In this document: one piece after another, positions 12,363 through 28,100 of the stretch
Numbering within the stretch: position 1 is the first letter of the stretch
Layout of the letters: each line of letters opens with the position of its first letter
From: Apostichopus parvimensis
Lineage: Eukaryota > Echinodermata > Holothuroidea > Aspidochirotida > Stichopodidae
DNA length: 64,000 nucleotides
Assembly: GCA_000934455.1 (NCBI GenBank)
Contig: KN883015.1
Span: 102,745 to 166,744, forward strand
Reading direction: 5' to 3'
The notes under the pieces: generated by a model
What the model was told of the DNA's origin: nothing
The model's input: the letters and a program-made list of their open reading frames with translations, nothing else
Database searches by the model: none
Program-made: the position numbers and the translations under genes

Positions 12363-13904
12363 ACTAGACTTCTTATAAGGAACTTCAGAGTAATAAAAGT
12401 AATCCTTACAAAACCAATCCCTTTCCCACCCCTCCCATTAACACTAATATTCTTATGTTTTGATCAAGCATAGCCTAGGGCCGAATGCATTTTGTAAATT
12501 TATCCTACGTCTAGACTACGTTAGGCTCAACTGTTATCATCACTTTTCAGAGTCCACAAAAACAGAAATAATTCTTTCTTACTCTTGGCCTACGGTTTGT
12601 CAAACCTACCATCTTCAATCAAAGATGAGCCAACATTCCTAAACCTAGGCCTATCTTACTTTCTTATGCATATATACAAAGGAATTGCTATGGATAGTAA
12701 TTAGTATGGCTTACCTTTAATGTTTGTCTAATTCTAGTTGTGTAATAATGGAAATTTATTTAGAAATTGAAAACTTGGCAACGATGGTGGTGGTCCGATA
12801 GGAAATGAGCACTCCTCGCTTGAAATTGACGTTACGAACGAAATGTGACACCAAAGAAAGTTTCTTATAAATAGTCACACAATCGTCCCCATGTTACAAC
12901 TAGGAAATGCATAACTTGTCTAGTCTATATCCGTATTTCGCGGAATCCCTTTCATAGCATGCATTGATGCATAGGAATATCTACTAACACTGATCGAAAT
13001 GAGATAAAAACATACGGAAGCGAATAAGGTACATACAAATATAGTAATGTGACATAAGCAGATTGAAAGAGCGAATATATTGATCCAGTGAAAAATAGGA
13101 GGGAAAAAGTGGGTTGGGGTTAGGTGTAGACATAGGCGTAGGAGCCCAATTTGTTTGGGGGTGGGGTGGGGCTGTAACGACCGAAAAAATATTACCAAAA
13201 TTGTTCTCGCGCTCCGCGCGGTCAACATGTGAATGTTTCATAATATAGCAGGCATCGCTTGCTAATTACGCACAATCATTTGTCGTGTTATTACCCTTCC
13301 ATATTGGTTATCAGTTTGGGGGAAGTCGTTACAATAATAATAAGATAAGTTTAAACATTGAAAAACACATTCCAATATATTTTCTTTCAGTAGGTGACCT
13401 TAAAAATTGAGTTGCATATTGAGTTTTGTTATTTCATATTGTTCTCACTGTCTCACACTCGCCCAAACTTTTGGGCACGCCTTATCACACTCTCAATATG
13501 GCAGCTTTCGTACTGAATTTTATTTGACTCTAGGTTATTAAGTATCATTGGTATTCCGTTTGAAGTAGATGTGTCCTTTAAATATAAAGTAAACTGTGTT
13601 TAGTCAGGTGTTGGTTATAGCTGTATGTTATTCATGATCATTACACAATTATGTTAGAAAAAATAATAATTCAATAAACTTATATATGGACGGAAATACT
13701 ATACCGGTAGTTAATTTGCATGACAACAAGATTATTAGTGATATGTAAACATGTGTATCGGCACATTAATTTTAAGCTTTTTATTTTTAAGCTTTTCTTT
13801 ATCGTGTTTATCGCTCTGTACCAGCATTTCTTTTTTATTTATTTTTTTAATGACTGAATAGTAATTAAGAAAATGCACGTTCAAAAAACAGGAAAGATGC
13901 TAGG
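12363..13904. other. intergenic region between divergent hydrolase and RPS13
   Basis: This is the shared 5' region of two divergent genes. At about 13115-13260 there is a patch with GC-rich palindromic sequence (CGCGCTCCGCGCG, near 13207-13219) next to G-rich runs, probably one end of a dispersed repeat. Open frames across it (12920-13241, minus) run through this repeat and look like chance frames. No other exon is supported. Confidence 0.45.
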
Positions 13905-13982
13905 GCATGCGCACATAATGAGGTGAGAAAGATCAGAGCGCCGTTTATATATAGCGCCATCTATTTCTCTCTCTCTCTTTTT
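13905..13982 (+). promoter_or_regulatory. RPS13 core promoter (NRF1-like site, TATA-like box, TOP tract)
   Basis: Three elements lie in order ahead of the RPS13 ATG at 14001. GCATGCGCA (13905-13913) resembles an NRF-1 site. TATATATA-like sequence lies at 13946-13953. A pyrimidine tract (13964-13982, CT repeats followed by TTTTTGCTC) sits about 25-30 bp downstream of the TATA, where transcription should start. Ribosomal protein mRNAs usually begin within such a 5'TOP tract, which links translation to mTOR signalling. The start site itself is inferred. Confidence 0.55.
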
Positions 13983-14000
13983 GCTCGTACAAAATCCAAC

Positions 14001-16913
<2,913 letters not shown>

Positions 16914-18131
16914 ACCGTTACAACTGGACTCCATTGGTAGTAGAGATCTCATTTTGCGATGTAATTTTGTCATGATTTGGTAGAAATATATTAGCAAATC
17001 CAACTTTTGTCAAATGTTTTCAATCTATCAAAGGTGTGAGAGTCTAAGTTTTGTCAAATATGGTTACCCAAATCAGTGATCAAGTTTCATCCAGTCCCTA
17101 CCCCTCCCCTCCCCTCCCCCAGGTATTTAGCCTTGATACTCCCGTTCTGTTTAGGTGTCATTGATTTTCACAAGAGGCTTAAAGTAGTGAACATTAGGTC
17201 TCGACTCCTTGCAACTCCACCCCTCAATGTCCCCAATCCCATGTCAAACGTGTCAGGGCAACCCTGCTTGAGTGCTTCATCATTAGTCTTTTGTAATTCG
17301 TTATTACATCCAGGGAATTACAGCACAATATCATACCATGGTGGAAAGATTAATATACATTAATAAGAAGTTCACATTAAATTATACTTTAACATATAAA
17401 CAATTCTTACCACAAAACTGCATTTGACAATTGGGTAAGAGTTCAAAATTGTTCAAGTGCTTGCAAGCTGTTATTACAGCTCTGGATATGCCCCCATACA
17501 CTGTTTACACCAATGCCATTAAACCCTCACTCCCTCTCCACCCCCCCCCCCCCCCCACTCTTATCTCAACTTGTTTGGGATCCCTACCTTTAATTCATTT
17601 ATCCAAGCTTCATAACTTAATGCATGGATTTAGCATCACAGTAATCATCCCTAGTTGATTTGACTGGAAGATGTGCATTCTGTCCTGTAATGAGCGAGTT
17701 AAACCTAAGTATGTATGGATCATCAGATTGGGACAAAGGTCAACTATAGCAAACTGCAGCTTATACAGATATGAACATATCAATTCTTCACTTACCTGAA
17801 AATACTATTCCTTAAATGGAAGTATATTACTTCAAATCTGGGTGACCTCTTGTTCTTCATGTTTGCTTCCAAGTCCGCCTTTCTTTATCACTACTTATTC
17901 AGGTTTGTAAAACACAACAAAGGAATCAAAATAACTGGAAAACTGTTTATTTAAATAAATTCTCTCTCTTGACAGAAATAATATAATTCTCGTAAATGGA
18001 TCTATTTATACAGAACATGACAAAAATAGTTTTTCTTCTCAAGGTGGTTGGTATCAAGGTAAATAGTCATATGCAGTTACAAAAAAGGGCAGTGAAAGCC
18101 AAATAAAACATCTATAACTGAATATAATTAA
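16914..18131. other. intergenic, RPS13 3' flank
   Basis: This holds the RPS13 3' untranslated region, with no canonical AATAAA close to the stop, and then AT-rich sequence with poly-C runs (17100-17120, 17539-17557). Open frames at 17076-17363 and 17431-17658 cross these runs and have no recognisable motif. No further gene is supported. Confidence 0.45.
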
Positions 18132-18510
18132 AGGGAGTGAAGACTCGCGCAAAAAGAAACGTCTGATGCCGGTAATCTGACCTAGTTTCAAATGAGGTGT
18201 AACGGAAGTGTTAGACACCACCATCGATCCCAGAAAATACACACACAGCTTGCTACCGTCGGTAATAAGACAATAGTGTACAGTCAACACATACAGCTAC
18301 GCTCAATACCCACAACACAGTGTACATAGCAGCGATGGACAGGTCTAGATAAAAGATAGGTCTAGGGTCAGGTCTAGATAAAAGATAACAAGGTATCACG
18401 TTTCATTACTGTCTGCATTTTGTAGCGACATGAAGAAAACTCCACTTGCAAGCAACAGAAAGTTAACTTTTTTGAGAGGGCGGTATGCTGCAAGTCTTCA
18501 ATGCAATTAA
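18128..18510. mobile_element. TTAA-flanked MITE, copy 2
   Basis: The element spans 18132-18506, with TTAA at 18128-18131 and 18507-18510. It begins AGGGAGTGAAGACTCG and ends with the inverted AGTCTTCAATGC. It contains a short internal duplication of a GGTCTAGATAAAAGATA segment near 18341-18388, which makes it about 18 bp longer than copy 1. It lies between the convergent 3' ends of RPS13 and DNAI7. Confidence 0.7.
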
Positions 18511-19094
18511 GGGGGAAGGGGAGCCTCCACAATATGCAATCTCTGCATCTGTCTGTATGATGTATTCATACTGTTTTGCATCAGCATTTTTGCATCTGGT
18601 CAAAAATTTCATGAACATTAAATAATCATCAATTTTCAAAATTCCAAGTATAGACTTAGAAGCTACACGAAGGCCCACGAGACTACAATTCACAACAAAC
18701 GTATTTCAAATGGAGCTGTAAACTAGTTCGTTTTCTGAATATGTTGTATCAGTGTTTAGTTGCTATCGATAGTTTTCATATCGTTGGCCTCAGGTTGAGC
18801 TTGGAAGGACTAAGAAACGCAGCTGAATGGCAGAACAGGTGCCTATGAGACAACATCATACGAAAATCTTCACTTTCTTATTTTGTAACTGTGACTTGTC
18901 GAGAGCATAGGCATTAAACTACTCAATTTCTACTCAATTTTCATTCATGTATTGCTTGAATGTCTATGGGTTGAAGGTCACATAAGAATATACTTTGCTA
19001 ATATGAAAAAAGATCTCAGCTATATCTGTCTTCAGTATAAAAACTCAATGAATCATGTCTTACAATGTCTTCAGCTTTAAGACAAACGTGTACT
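18511..19094. other. intergenic, DNAI7 3' flank
   Basis: AT-rich sequence with no recognisable exon. A 76-codon minus-strand frame (18463-18693) overlaps the MITE end and has no motif. Confidence 0.45.
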
Positions 19095-19100
19095 TTTAAT
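19095..19100 (-). terminator. probable DNAI7 poly(A) signal ATTAAA
   Basis: On the minus strand ATTAAA lies 60 bp downstream of the DNAI7 stop codon. It is the commonest variant of AATAAA. Position and strand fit, but cleavage is not shown. Confidence 0.4.
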
Positions 19101-19159
19101 AAAGACAACTGCCCTTTTTTTGTGGCACATAATATTGTACTACACGTTTCACGGAATAT

Positions 19160-22100
19160 TTATGAGTAAGTGACGACTTTCGTGGCCGATAAAATCTGGT
19201 TGACCGCATCGGCAAATCTGAAGTCTGTGGTGATTCTCTCACGTCCAGCATCTGAGGACAGTTCCAGGACCATGTGGTAGAGATCAGCGTGAAACTGGAA
19301 AGAAAATACATCAGACAACCCTCATAAATGAAGACACAATTAATCACATATGCCAGCAACAGGCTTGAGGGATCCAATTTTCTGGTCCCTCCAATGTAAT
19401 AGTCCCTCCAATTCAATGGTCCCTCTAACCTCGTCACTAAACTATAGGTTCATTGACAGTTGGGATGGATTGGACACCAAGCAGTACAGGAAGACATTTT
19501 GTCGCATAAGTCAATATTGAAGCCAATAAGTTAAGCAAGGGTAATCAAATGAAACTTCTTTTGAAAAGATTGGAAAACATTTTCTTACAATAATTTCAAA
19601 AACAGACATTTCTACATTCATTACTTTAAGAAAATGAAACTTCCCATACAGTTTACATTTAGAGGGTTGAAGTGTCTGTTGCCATGACCTTTCGCTTCAC
19701 AAACTGCCAGGTTTCTGATGGGAATGAAATGGTTCAGCTTCAGCCAAAGCACAATAGGGGACAAAAAATAGAAAGGAAAAAAATAAAATTCCAGTGTCGT
19801 ACCTGTGTTCCTTCAGCGTAAACTTCCGAAAACTCTTCATCTTGTTCGCTTATCTTCAGCTTGAAGCAACGATCCTTGCGCATCAAAAGCAATGACCATT
19901 TATCCTGAAGTGAAGATGAAGAAGTAATGAATATTCATGCTTGATTACATCAATATTTAATTAGCAGGAATATTCAATTTAATAAATTTCCCTAACCTCT
20001 ACATATTACATAATAGGCACAAACTTTTAGTCAGCTAGATTACATGAGGGATAACAGTAGTTCCAAAAATGGTTTGCCCGGGAATAATTTAATATTAAAA
20101 TCATGTGTAGCAGGTTAGAAAGCTGCATTTTGTCGAGCTGATAAAAAAAAGTATGGCTCATGTGTCCAAAACTTCTATATACATTTTCACAGCTTTTATA
20201 GGCACTTTGCATAGCATTTTATTCCCTAACACTGTCTGTGTACAGAAACTGACTAATTGCTAACGTCTACCTTTGTCAAAGAGACTAAGCATGTATACTA
20301 TCTTAACTAGTATATCTTTAAATCAACAACAGGGAATATCATCATAAACGTTTGGCAAGAACGGGATTCATTATCTGAACAAGAAAAGAAGACTACAACA
20401 AACTGCTTCTTGAATTATTTTTATCCTTACATGAGCACAAAGAAAAAAGAAGAGAAATTCTCATTGAGCGATCTTGTTTACAAGATTTTAGACTTTGAAC
20501 TCTGTTGACCTCAAATGACCTTCCACCTTCACCGAAAAGAACATGGATCTTTGTACTCAATACGACGGAGTATGAAGATGAACCTAGCATGAACAGTTTG
20601 AGCTACCGTGTTAAAAAGAAGGTGTTACATACACAAACGCCATCACCGTCGCAAAGATTCCTTTTGTCTCCAGGGAAGAAACAAAAAAGAGAAATACTGT
20701 CACTACCTGGGTAGCTTAGCTTGAAGGACCAATTTATTGGCTTATTATCCCAACATGAATGAATGTGAAAGCAACACGGAGGAATTGTTACCTCCATCAT
20801 TCTCTGCGAAGCTAAGTGTTACCAAATCTGTTGGTTATCCATCCCAAAATGAAAAAAACAGAAAAGAAGAAAAAACGAAAAAAAAACCCAGAAAAAAAAC
20901 AAGAGCGGGGGAGCCAGAGAATTTCTAACAAACTCCAAAGATTTTTCACCTCTGTTACTTGGGTGCGGTCCAGTTTCTCGGCTCCTAACATGACAATCTT
21001 TTCAGGACTGGCCTCACAGTTCCATTTACTCCATGAGTAAGCAAAGTTGGAGGCAGTTAGTGCCATCTGCTGGTACACAGTTTCCTCTGTGACCTCATCC
21101 TTATGAAAGACGAAAAAGGAAACAATATAAAAATGTGAAACACTTGTACCGGATTGGTATGTAACTAAACCGCTGGTGGGAGGTCAATTGCAAGGGTGGG
21201 CGCAGGTGGGAGGTCAAATGCAATGGTGGGCGCAGGTGGGGTGTCAATGCGAGGGTGGGTGCTGGTGGGAGGTCAATTAAGGGTTTGATACATGTGAGTA
21301 CAGGGAACTAGAGTAGCAATTCCAATGCCCACTGACATGACATCAAAATGAAGGACGCATCGACCACCAAGGAGATGAAATGACAACTTAGAGGCATGGG
21401 CTGGTGGTCATTAAAAGATGTTTCAAGGATTGTACTTTTTTGCTCGGTGGTAATTACATGTATACTGACACCGAAAACCAGTACGATATATACACATGAA
21501 AGTAGAGTTTTTAAAAATTTGTAGGATTCTGTGAATATCAAATGCAGCTTGTGTGGTTCACTTGGCTATTTGAGGATCACCATATCCACCATATGCAAAG
21601 AACTAACAATTCATGACAGATTGCATCTATTATCCTTGACAACGTATTGCATATTACTCCATTGTTGGGACTAGGCTTTTTTGCATGCTGATTGGGAAAG
21701 TTGCCACAAGCTTCAGTAGCTTAGGCTCTAGCCTATCCTATTTCACTGCTTTCATACAAACTCATCGCAACCTAAAAGAAATGATGGTACATGTGAAACC
21801 AATAACATTCCAGTTCTACTTTGTTTTCAACTACTAAATTTTGAGGCATACATTAAGCAGCTGGTTGTCTTTAATTAATACAATTTTTCAGCGTTGCGCT
21901 TTTTCCTTCAGAGTTTCACAATTTTTCGGAGGAATGTGAAAAGAGCAGTACTGACACCAAAGTCCTTCAGAGATGGGCTAAGTGAAATGTTCCATTGGTC
22001 TACATGTCCTGAATTTACAAAGTGCACGGCAGGTTCCACAACCACCACCCTGCCCAACAACCACCACCCTCCCCAACAACTACCACCTTCCCCAACAACC

Positions 22101-25100
22101 ACCACTCTCCTAACAACCACCCTCACCAACAACAAGCACTCTCCTAACAACCACCTCCCAACAACCACCCTCCCCAACACCAACCCCCCTTCCCCAATTG
22201 TGACAGAAGATAGCAACATGAGATGTTCCTCTTCAAACAAAATCCAAAACTTTGTATTCCAAGGGATCTTATTTGTGTAAGTCTTGTTCCAATCACTAAT
22301 TGTATATTGCCTGAAGAAAATAGGAGACAATCGACTCCCCCCTCCCCTCCTATTCTCTTCAATCTATCAGATAAAGGACACCATTTTTTAAAGAATATTC
22401 AAGACAATACAATGCTTTCCTGGCTGGTAACATTGAAATCTATTCTCACCTTTTCAGTGATATTGACATATTTCTTGGAATCGCGTTCTGGGAAGACGTT
22501 CACCCCAGCCGCTCTCATTGCCTGTGATAAAATTTAGACAAAAGAAAAGATTTTTAATGAACAGTGATCTAACAGACTGGGCGAAGGGAGTGGGGGTGTT
22601 GGGGGGGGGGGTGGGTATCAATAAAATACCCAAATTTTCTCCAAAAATTTGCCCAAACATTTAGAACAGCACCGTTCTGCAGGGGGCAACATAAAGAGGA
22701 CCTTCAGGTAATGTCACAGACAACATTACAGAATAAATTTCAGACCATATTTAGGCATTTTAAATGCAAACCTCTGACAGCCAAGCTTACAAAGCCCTTC
22801 AGCAGAAAAATTTCTTCTTTGCTTTTGATGCATAACTGTGAGAACTGATGATTGTACCATTAATCCACATTTCTTTACCCCTGCAAAAGGACTACTTTTA
22901 CATTCATGGTTCTTTAGCATTCATTCACACTCCCCTCCCCTTGTTCCCCTACTTGTTAGTTAGAAATGAAGAAGGATAAAATAGTTGGTGTAAAGACTCA
23001 TTCATTTTGACAGAACGCAAGAAACAATTGGTCACTCTTTGATAAAAAAAATGTCAAAATTGTTTATGAAGGCAACTTTAGGTCATAAACTCGATTATGA
23101 TTCTTCTAGGAGGAAAAGGGTCAGTTGCTTTTCTCATTCTGAAAGAAAGACAAACATTTGATCACTACCGTTAGAGAGCCAAGTGTCTGAAATTTATGCC
23201 AACCTTTCAGCAAAGTTAAAGGAAAACGAGAGAGAAACTGAAGGGGAAAGAAAACCTAATTGTAGCAGTTACTGAAGTGGAAACTTAAAGGTATTGAAGA
23301 GTCGCCCCAAACCGCGTGCCGCGCTCTAAAAAAGTTAACTTTCGTTGCTTGCAAATGACGTTTTCTTCTTGTCACTACAAAATGCAGACAGTAATGAAAC
23401 GTGATACCTTGTTATCTTTTATCTAGACCTGAGATGTCCACGCTGCTATGTACGCTGTGTTGTGCGTATTGACCGTAGCTGTATGTATTGACTGTACACT
23501 AGTGTCCAACTACCGACGGTAGCAAGCTGTGTGTGTATTTTCTGGGAAAGATGGTGGTGTCTAACACTTCTGTTACACCTCATTCAAAACTAGGTCAGAT
23601 TACCGGCATGACGTTTCTTTGTGCGCGAGTCTTCACACACTTTAAAAAGAAAACAAGCAAAACTTACTTTAATGAGTTCCTGAGGAGGCATCCATTTGTT
23701 GATGATGCTGTCCAGGCTGGGTTTGGGGTCGCTTTCCGCCGACAAGTGGAAACAACACAGCTCTTCCTATTGAACGTTGAATGAATAAAACCATTTTTCA
23801 TTAATTCCTTCCCAAAGGTATGAAATTTGTAGCAAAAGTGAGTCATCAAAATAATGATTGCAAGGTACTCGGTGGGTGCTAAAAGTGATGATATAGGCCC
23901 CTGGAATTCAAACTTTTTTTGGCTTGGTGAACCCAATTTCTTCACTCAGGTGACCCTCCAGTGCTGGATGTTGTGGCCTTGGGAAACGGTCTTTCCGGGA
24001 GAATTTTTCCAACCTCCCCCACCCCCATCCCTCCCATTTGAGAAATGTTCATTCGATTAAGGGTGCAGTTTCAAAATGGTGTTATATTTTGAAACTTTTG
24101 ATGCAATTCATTTGCACAATTTTTTCACTTGTTTCCCCACAAATATCATCTTTTTTCCTCCACGTCTTTTGGCAACGCTCCAAAGGATTTCGGCCTCCCA
24201 CTTTCAATTCCATTTAAGCCACCAGGATTGGTATAAATCGGTTACTTTTCATAGTGTACAACGGAATGTAGAATGAGGCTGAAATCTAGAGAAAAGACCT
24301 AGATGACCGAGATTTCAAACTCACTTTTATCTCAATCTCAACCTCCAAGATGGCTGCCACGATGGTCAGCTTGACGTGATTGACGCCCAACGGCTTCAAC
24401 TCCCACGACTGGAACGGCATGTTGATGTGCTTATCCTGAATACACGCTATCTGTCCAAAGTTGATAGTTTTGAAAGATATTGCCTTTTCAGCTGCAAGGA
24501 AAATTGACAAGAGAAAAAGAGTTATATTCTGCCACCATCCATTATGACAAAATGGCAGAGTATTCCTACTTAGGAGTGTTAGCTCAGTGGTTAACGCCGG
24601 TGCCTTCCAATCATAAGGTCCCGAGTTCTAGTCACTCCAAGATTAACATGTCATCCAGTTACAGAGTTGTTGACAATTGACAATTCATAATCATGGACGT
24701 TAAATATGAATCTAAGAGACTGACTTCGGCCAGCTTGCGGCTTTGATAAGCCAATGATAGCTTCTTCGCGAGTTCCTGCTTGCAGGAGGATCTAAATACA
24801 CACACACACTTCCACAAGTTGAACTTCCAAAAGCTCTAGGCACTGTGTCAAAGATGACAAGCTGCAGCAGCTGCAAATCCCCTGCAGCAAGGCTGCATCT
24901 AGTACAAACAATAGGTATTGTCTAGGCAGACTAGCAGTGTGTATCGTGTGAAACTGCAGTCCCTATTGAGTAAAATCTGCAGAGCACAAGATATTAAATT
25001 CTGCGAAGCCCGGCTGCAGTCCCGACATCGTCTTTACTTGTTACACAGTGCCCTAGCCATCCATTTAGAACATATCTTATTTGCTAGACTATCTTGTTGC

Positions 25101-28100
25101 CATTATACTAGAATACAGTAGTAGACAGTTATGATTTAATACACACTTCCAAGAAGTCACAAGATTTAAAGATGAGCACGGACAAACTGCTGCAATTCCC
25201 CCCACCCCTGTACAGTCTTCCAAGAAGTAACAAGGTTTAGAAATGAGCAAGGCCAAATTGTTGAATTCCCCCCCCCCCCCCCTACACCTTTACACTGTTC
25301 CAAGAAGTCACAAGATTTAAAAATGAGCAAGGACAAACTGTTGCAATTCCCCCCACCCCTTTACACTCTTCCAAGAAGTTACAAGGTTGAGAAATGAGCA
25401 AGCACAAACTGTTGCAATTCTCCCCACCCCTCCTCCCCCCTTTTCCTTTGTTGAATATTTTGTTGACTATTTAATATTTTATATTTAATAAAATGTTTAA
25501 TATATTTTAACAGCACAGATTTGGTCTGACACTGTTCACTGAAATATTTCTATTTCTTACATTATCACGAAAGGTATCATCTTGAGTTGTCACACCTTGA
25601 AAACCAAGGAGGGTGAAACAAATTTCACAAAATTTGCACGGGAGTGAATTCCTTCTCTCTCACATCTAAAACTATGATTACTTGCAAGCTATTCTTTTCT
25701 ATGTTTAGGAATCGATTGTTCAGATAGTTTATCATGTTTGTTGGTCTAGTTATTCTTAGAAAACTATGAAAAAAAAGAAAGAAAAAAAAGAAGAAAGCTT
25801 TGCTCTTTTATTAGTAAACAAGATTAATCAACAAGATTAATAAACAAGACAACTATAAAAGAATGGCACCTAAAATTCTGTGTGGAAATTATTGCAAGCT
25901 GACACAACAAACTTTGTAAAAAAGAACTAAAATTGAAAGAAGAAAGAAAGAAAAGAAATGAAAAATTATTTGAATACACTCCACAAACACAACTCATATC
26001 AAAAGGATATATTTGAGGAAGGTTTTCTTTCCGTGAGGGTAACATAATTATCTTCAAGTTACGGGGAATAATCTCCTAGAGTAGGACCTTGAACAAAAGT
26101 ACTTCTTGTTTGAAGCCTCTTAAGACAAAGGATCTAATTATGGTATGTAAAAGTGCTCCAAATCACAGGAAATTGTTTTGGAGCCCCTAAAAAGCAAGTC
26201 GGGATGCGGAGGCGAAAAGGATGACCTGTTAATTAATGAGACCGAAAGTGCAAACAAGACCACAGAATATTTTACATGTCTGGGGTTATCTTATCTTCTT
26301 AATTTCAAAGGACATCTCTGAGTAACCACTTCCTTTCAAGGTATATCTGGTTTTTATGTAAAGACTGGTTTTAATATCTTAATCAAGTTTATCCCTGACC
26401 ACTGACAAATAATTCATATGTTTTCGCTCCAGAAAAAATATATATCTTATTCTTACACCCAGCAGAGTAGATGCTGTTTTAGTGTAATTGATGACAAACT
26501 GTAAAAGGAAGGTAGATACTTAATCATTTCAATAGCATGAAGAATTTGAGAAAGAAGGTACAAAAACAGACAGAAACAAAGAAAGGATTTTGCAATACTG
26601 GATAAATTGTTACCAGTGTTAGTGACTGAATCAGTCATAACAGCTTGCCCTCTTTCTCCCAACTTTGAACCTATGTATTGAGAGCTTTAGTCTTGATAGT
26701 CACTGGTTAATGTTATGACCTCCTCCCCCCACCCCCCACCCAGCCCAAATTGTTCAACCTATTCCAGAAAAACAAGCTTTTTCTCTGCTAGTCACTGGAT
26801 CAATATACATATCTATATGCCCGCAATTTCCGCTACGATTATCATAACAAACCTAAATTCTTTTGCGATTACCAATGACTGCAATATTTGAGCGAGATCT
26901 TTCACGGATCTTCGTCGACTGGAAAGATACACACCACATAAATAGTCTTTATTCTGGGTTTTCTTCGACCCAAAATGCTGTGGTGGTTACTCTCCGTGTA
27001 AACAGAGTAATGGTGTGGTAAAGCTTCCTAGTGTTAGTTTATTTCTGTATAAGAGAAACTCCCAAAAACATCACACACTTTTTGTTATGACAACTTGGAC
27101 CATTTACGAGATAGGAAAAAACAAACCATTTTTTATTTTTTAAATTTATGGGGTAATGCTGACAAAATTGCACAACTAATCAGTTTTCAAAGGAAGCTTT
27201 CACGTTTTGCAAGAATGTGATATATATTCTTACCCTCGTCAAAACTTATGTCCGTAAATCCGTCAAGACGCCAGTGCTTTCCTTGTTCAGACCAATACAC
27301 TAATTGGGGCTCTTCACTGTAGAGAACATTATCTGGAAGTCTGATCATAAAACACATCGATATTGCATAAGAATGATGACAAATTAAAAGTTTTTTCGAA
27401 GAATATTGTCAAAGTCACCAGTTGTTAAAATTGTACATTGTTGTCCAGTATTCATAAATTAATTTTTTGCTTTATAAAAAAATAAATTTAACTTTAAGAA
27501 AGAAAAAAGGGGGAGAAAAAATAACAAGAACAACATTGACTATTTTCACTGCCTAATGGCACTAAGATCTTTAAAGTAAAACTAAAGAAACCATAATTGT
27601 TTATTACGCTAGATCTTACCGAAAATGAACAAAGACAAAACACGTTAATGGCAATCAAACGATATAAAACCTGCTCTGAAATATGACTTACTTGAATTTT
27701 ATGCCTAGAGGAGGAGCTCCCAGGGCCTCAGCGGCCGCTGCTGCGTTCGCCACAGCCTTGGGGTCCAGGGTTTGGCCCATAGTGATAGTCCCTGACAAGG
27801 TTTGGCCCAATTTAGGGGCATCATTTATAGCTGGATATGGGACTCTCTGCAACTCGCTGCTCGTTACTAGAAAAAGAACGACATAATTTTTGAGTTAATG
27901 TCGAATATCGACTTCAAGTTTCATTCATTCTATTTGGTTTAAGAGAGATTAGGACTGGTTATAGTAACTTAATAAGTCATTCTTTACTTTCATGTGACCT
28001 GTTGGGATGCTCTGTGGGTCTATAAACCAGACCAATAACTTGGTATGACCTCATACAGTGTTATACATCGTTAAAAAGACACTTCCGTTTTACATCCCTG

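Noticed and set aside
21894-22362. Overlapping open frames of 72-140 codons on both strands
   Set aside because: They are produced by the CCAACAACCACC tandem repeat; composition is Thr/Asn/Pro on one strand and Gly/Val on the other, with no domain.
24576-24650. A possible tRNA gene (A and B boxes)
   Set aside because: A long shared body follows, the same unit recurs at 34530, and the head does not read as an intact tRNA; it is a SINE.
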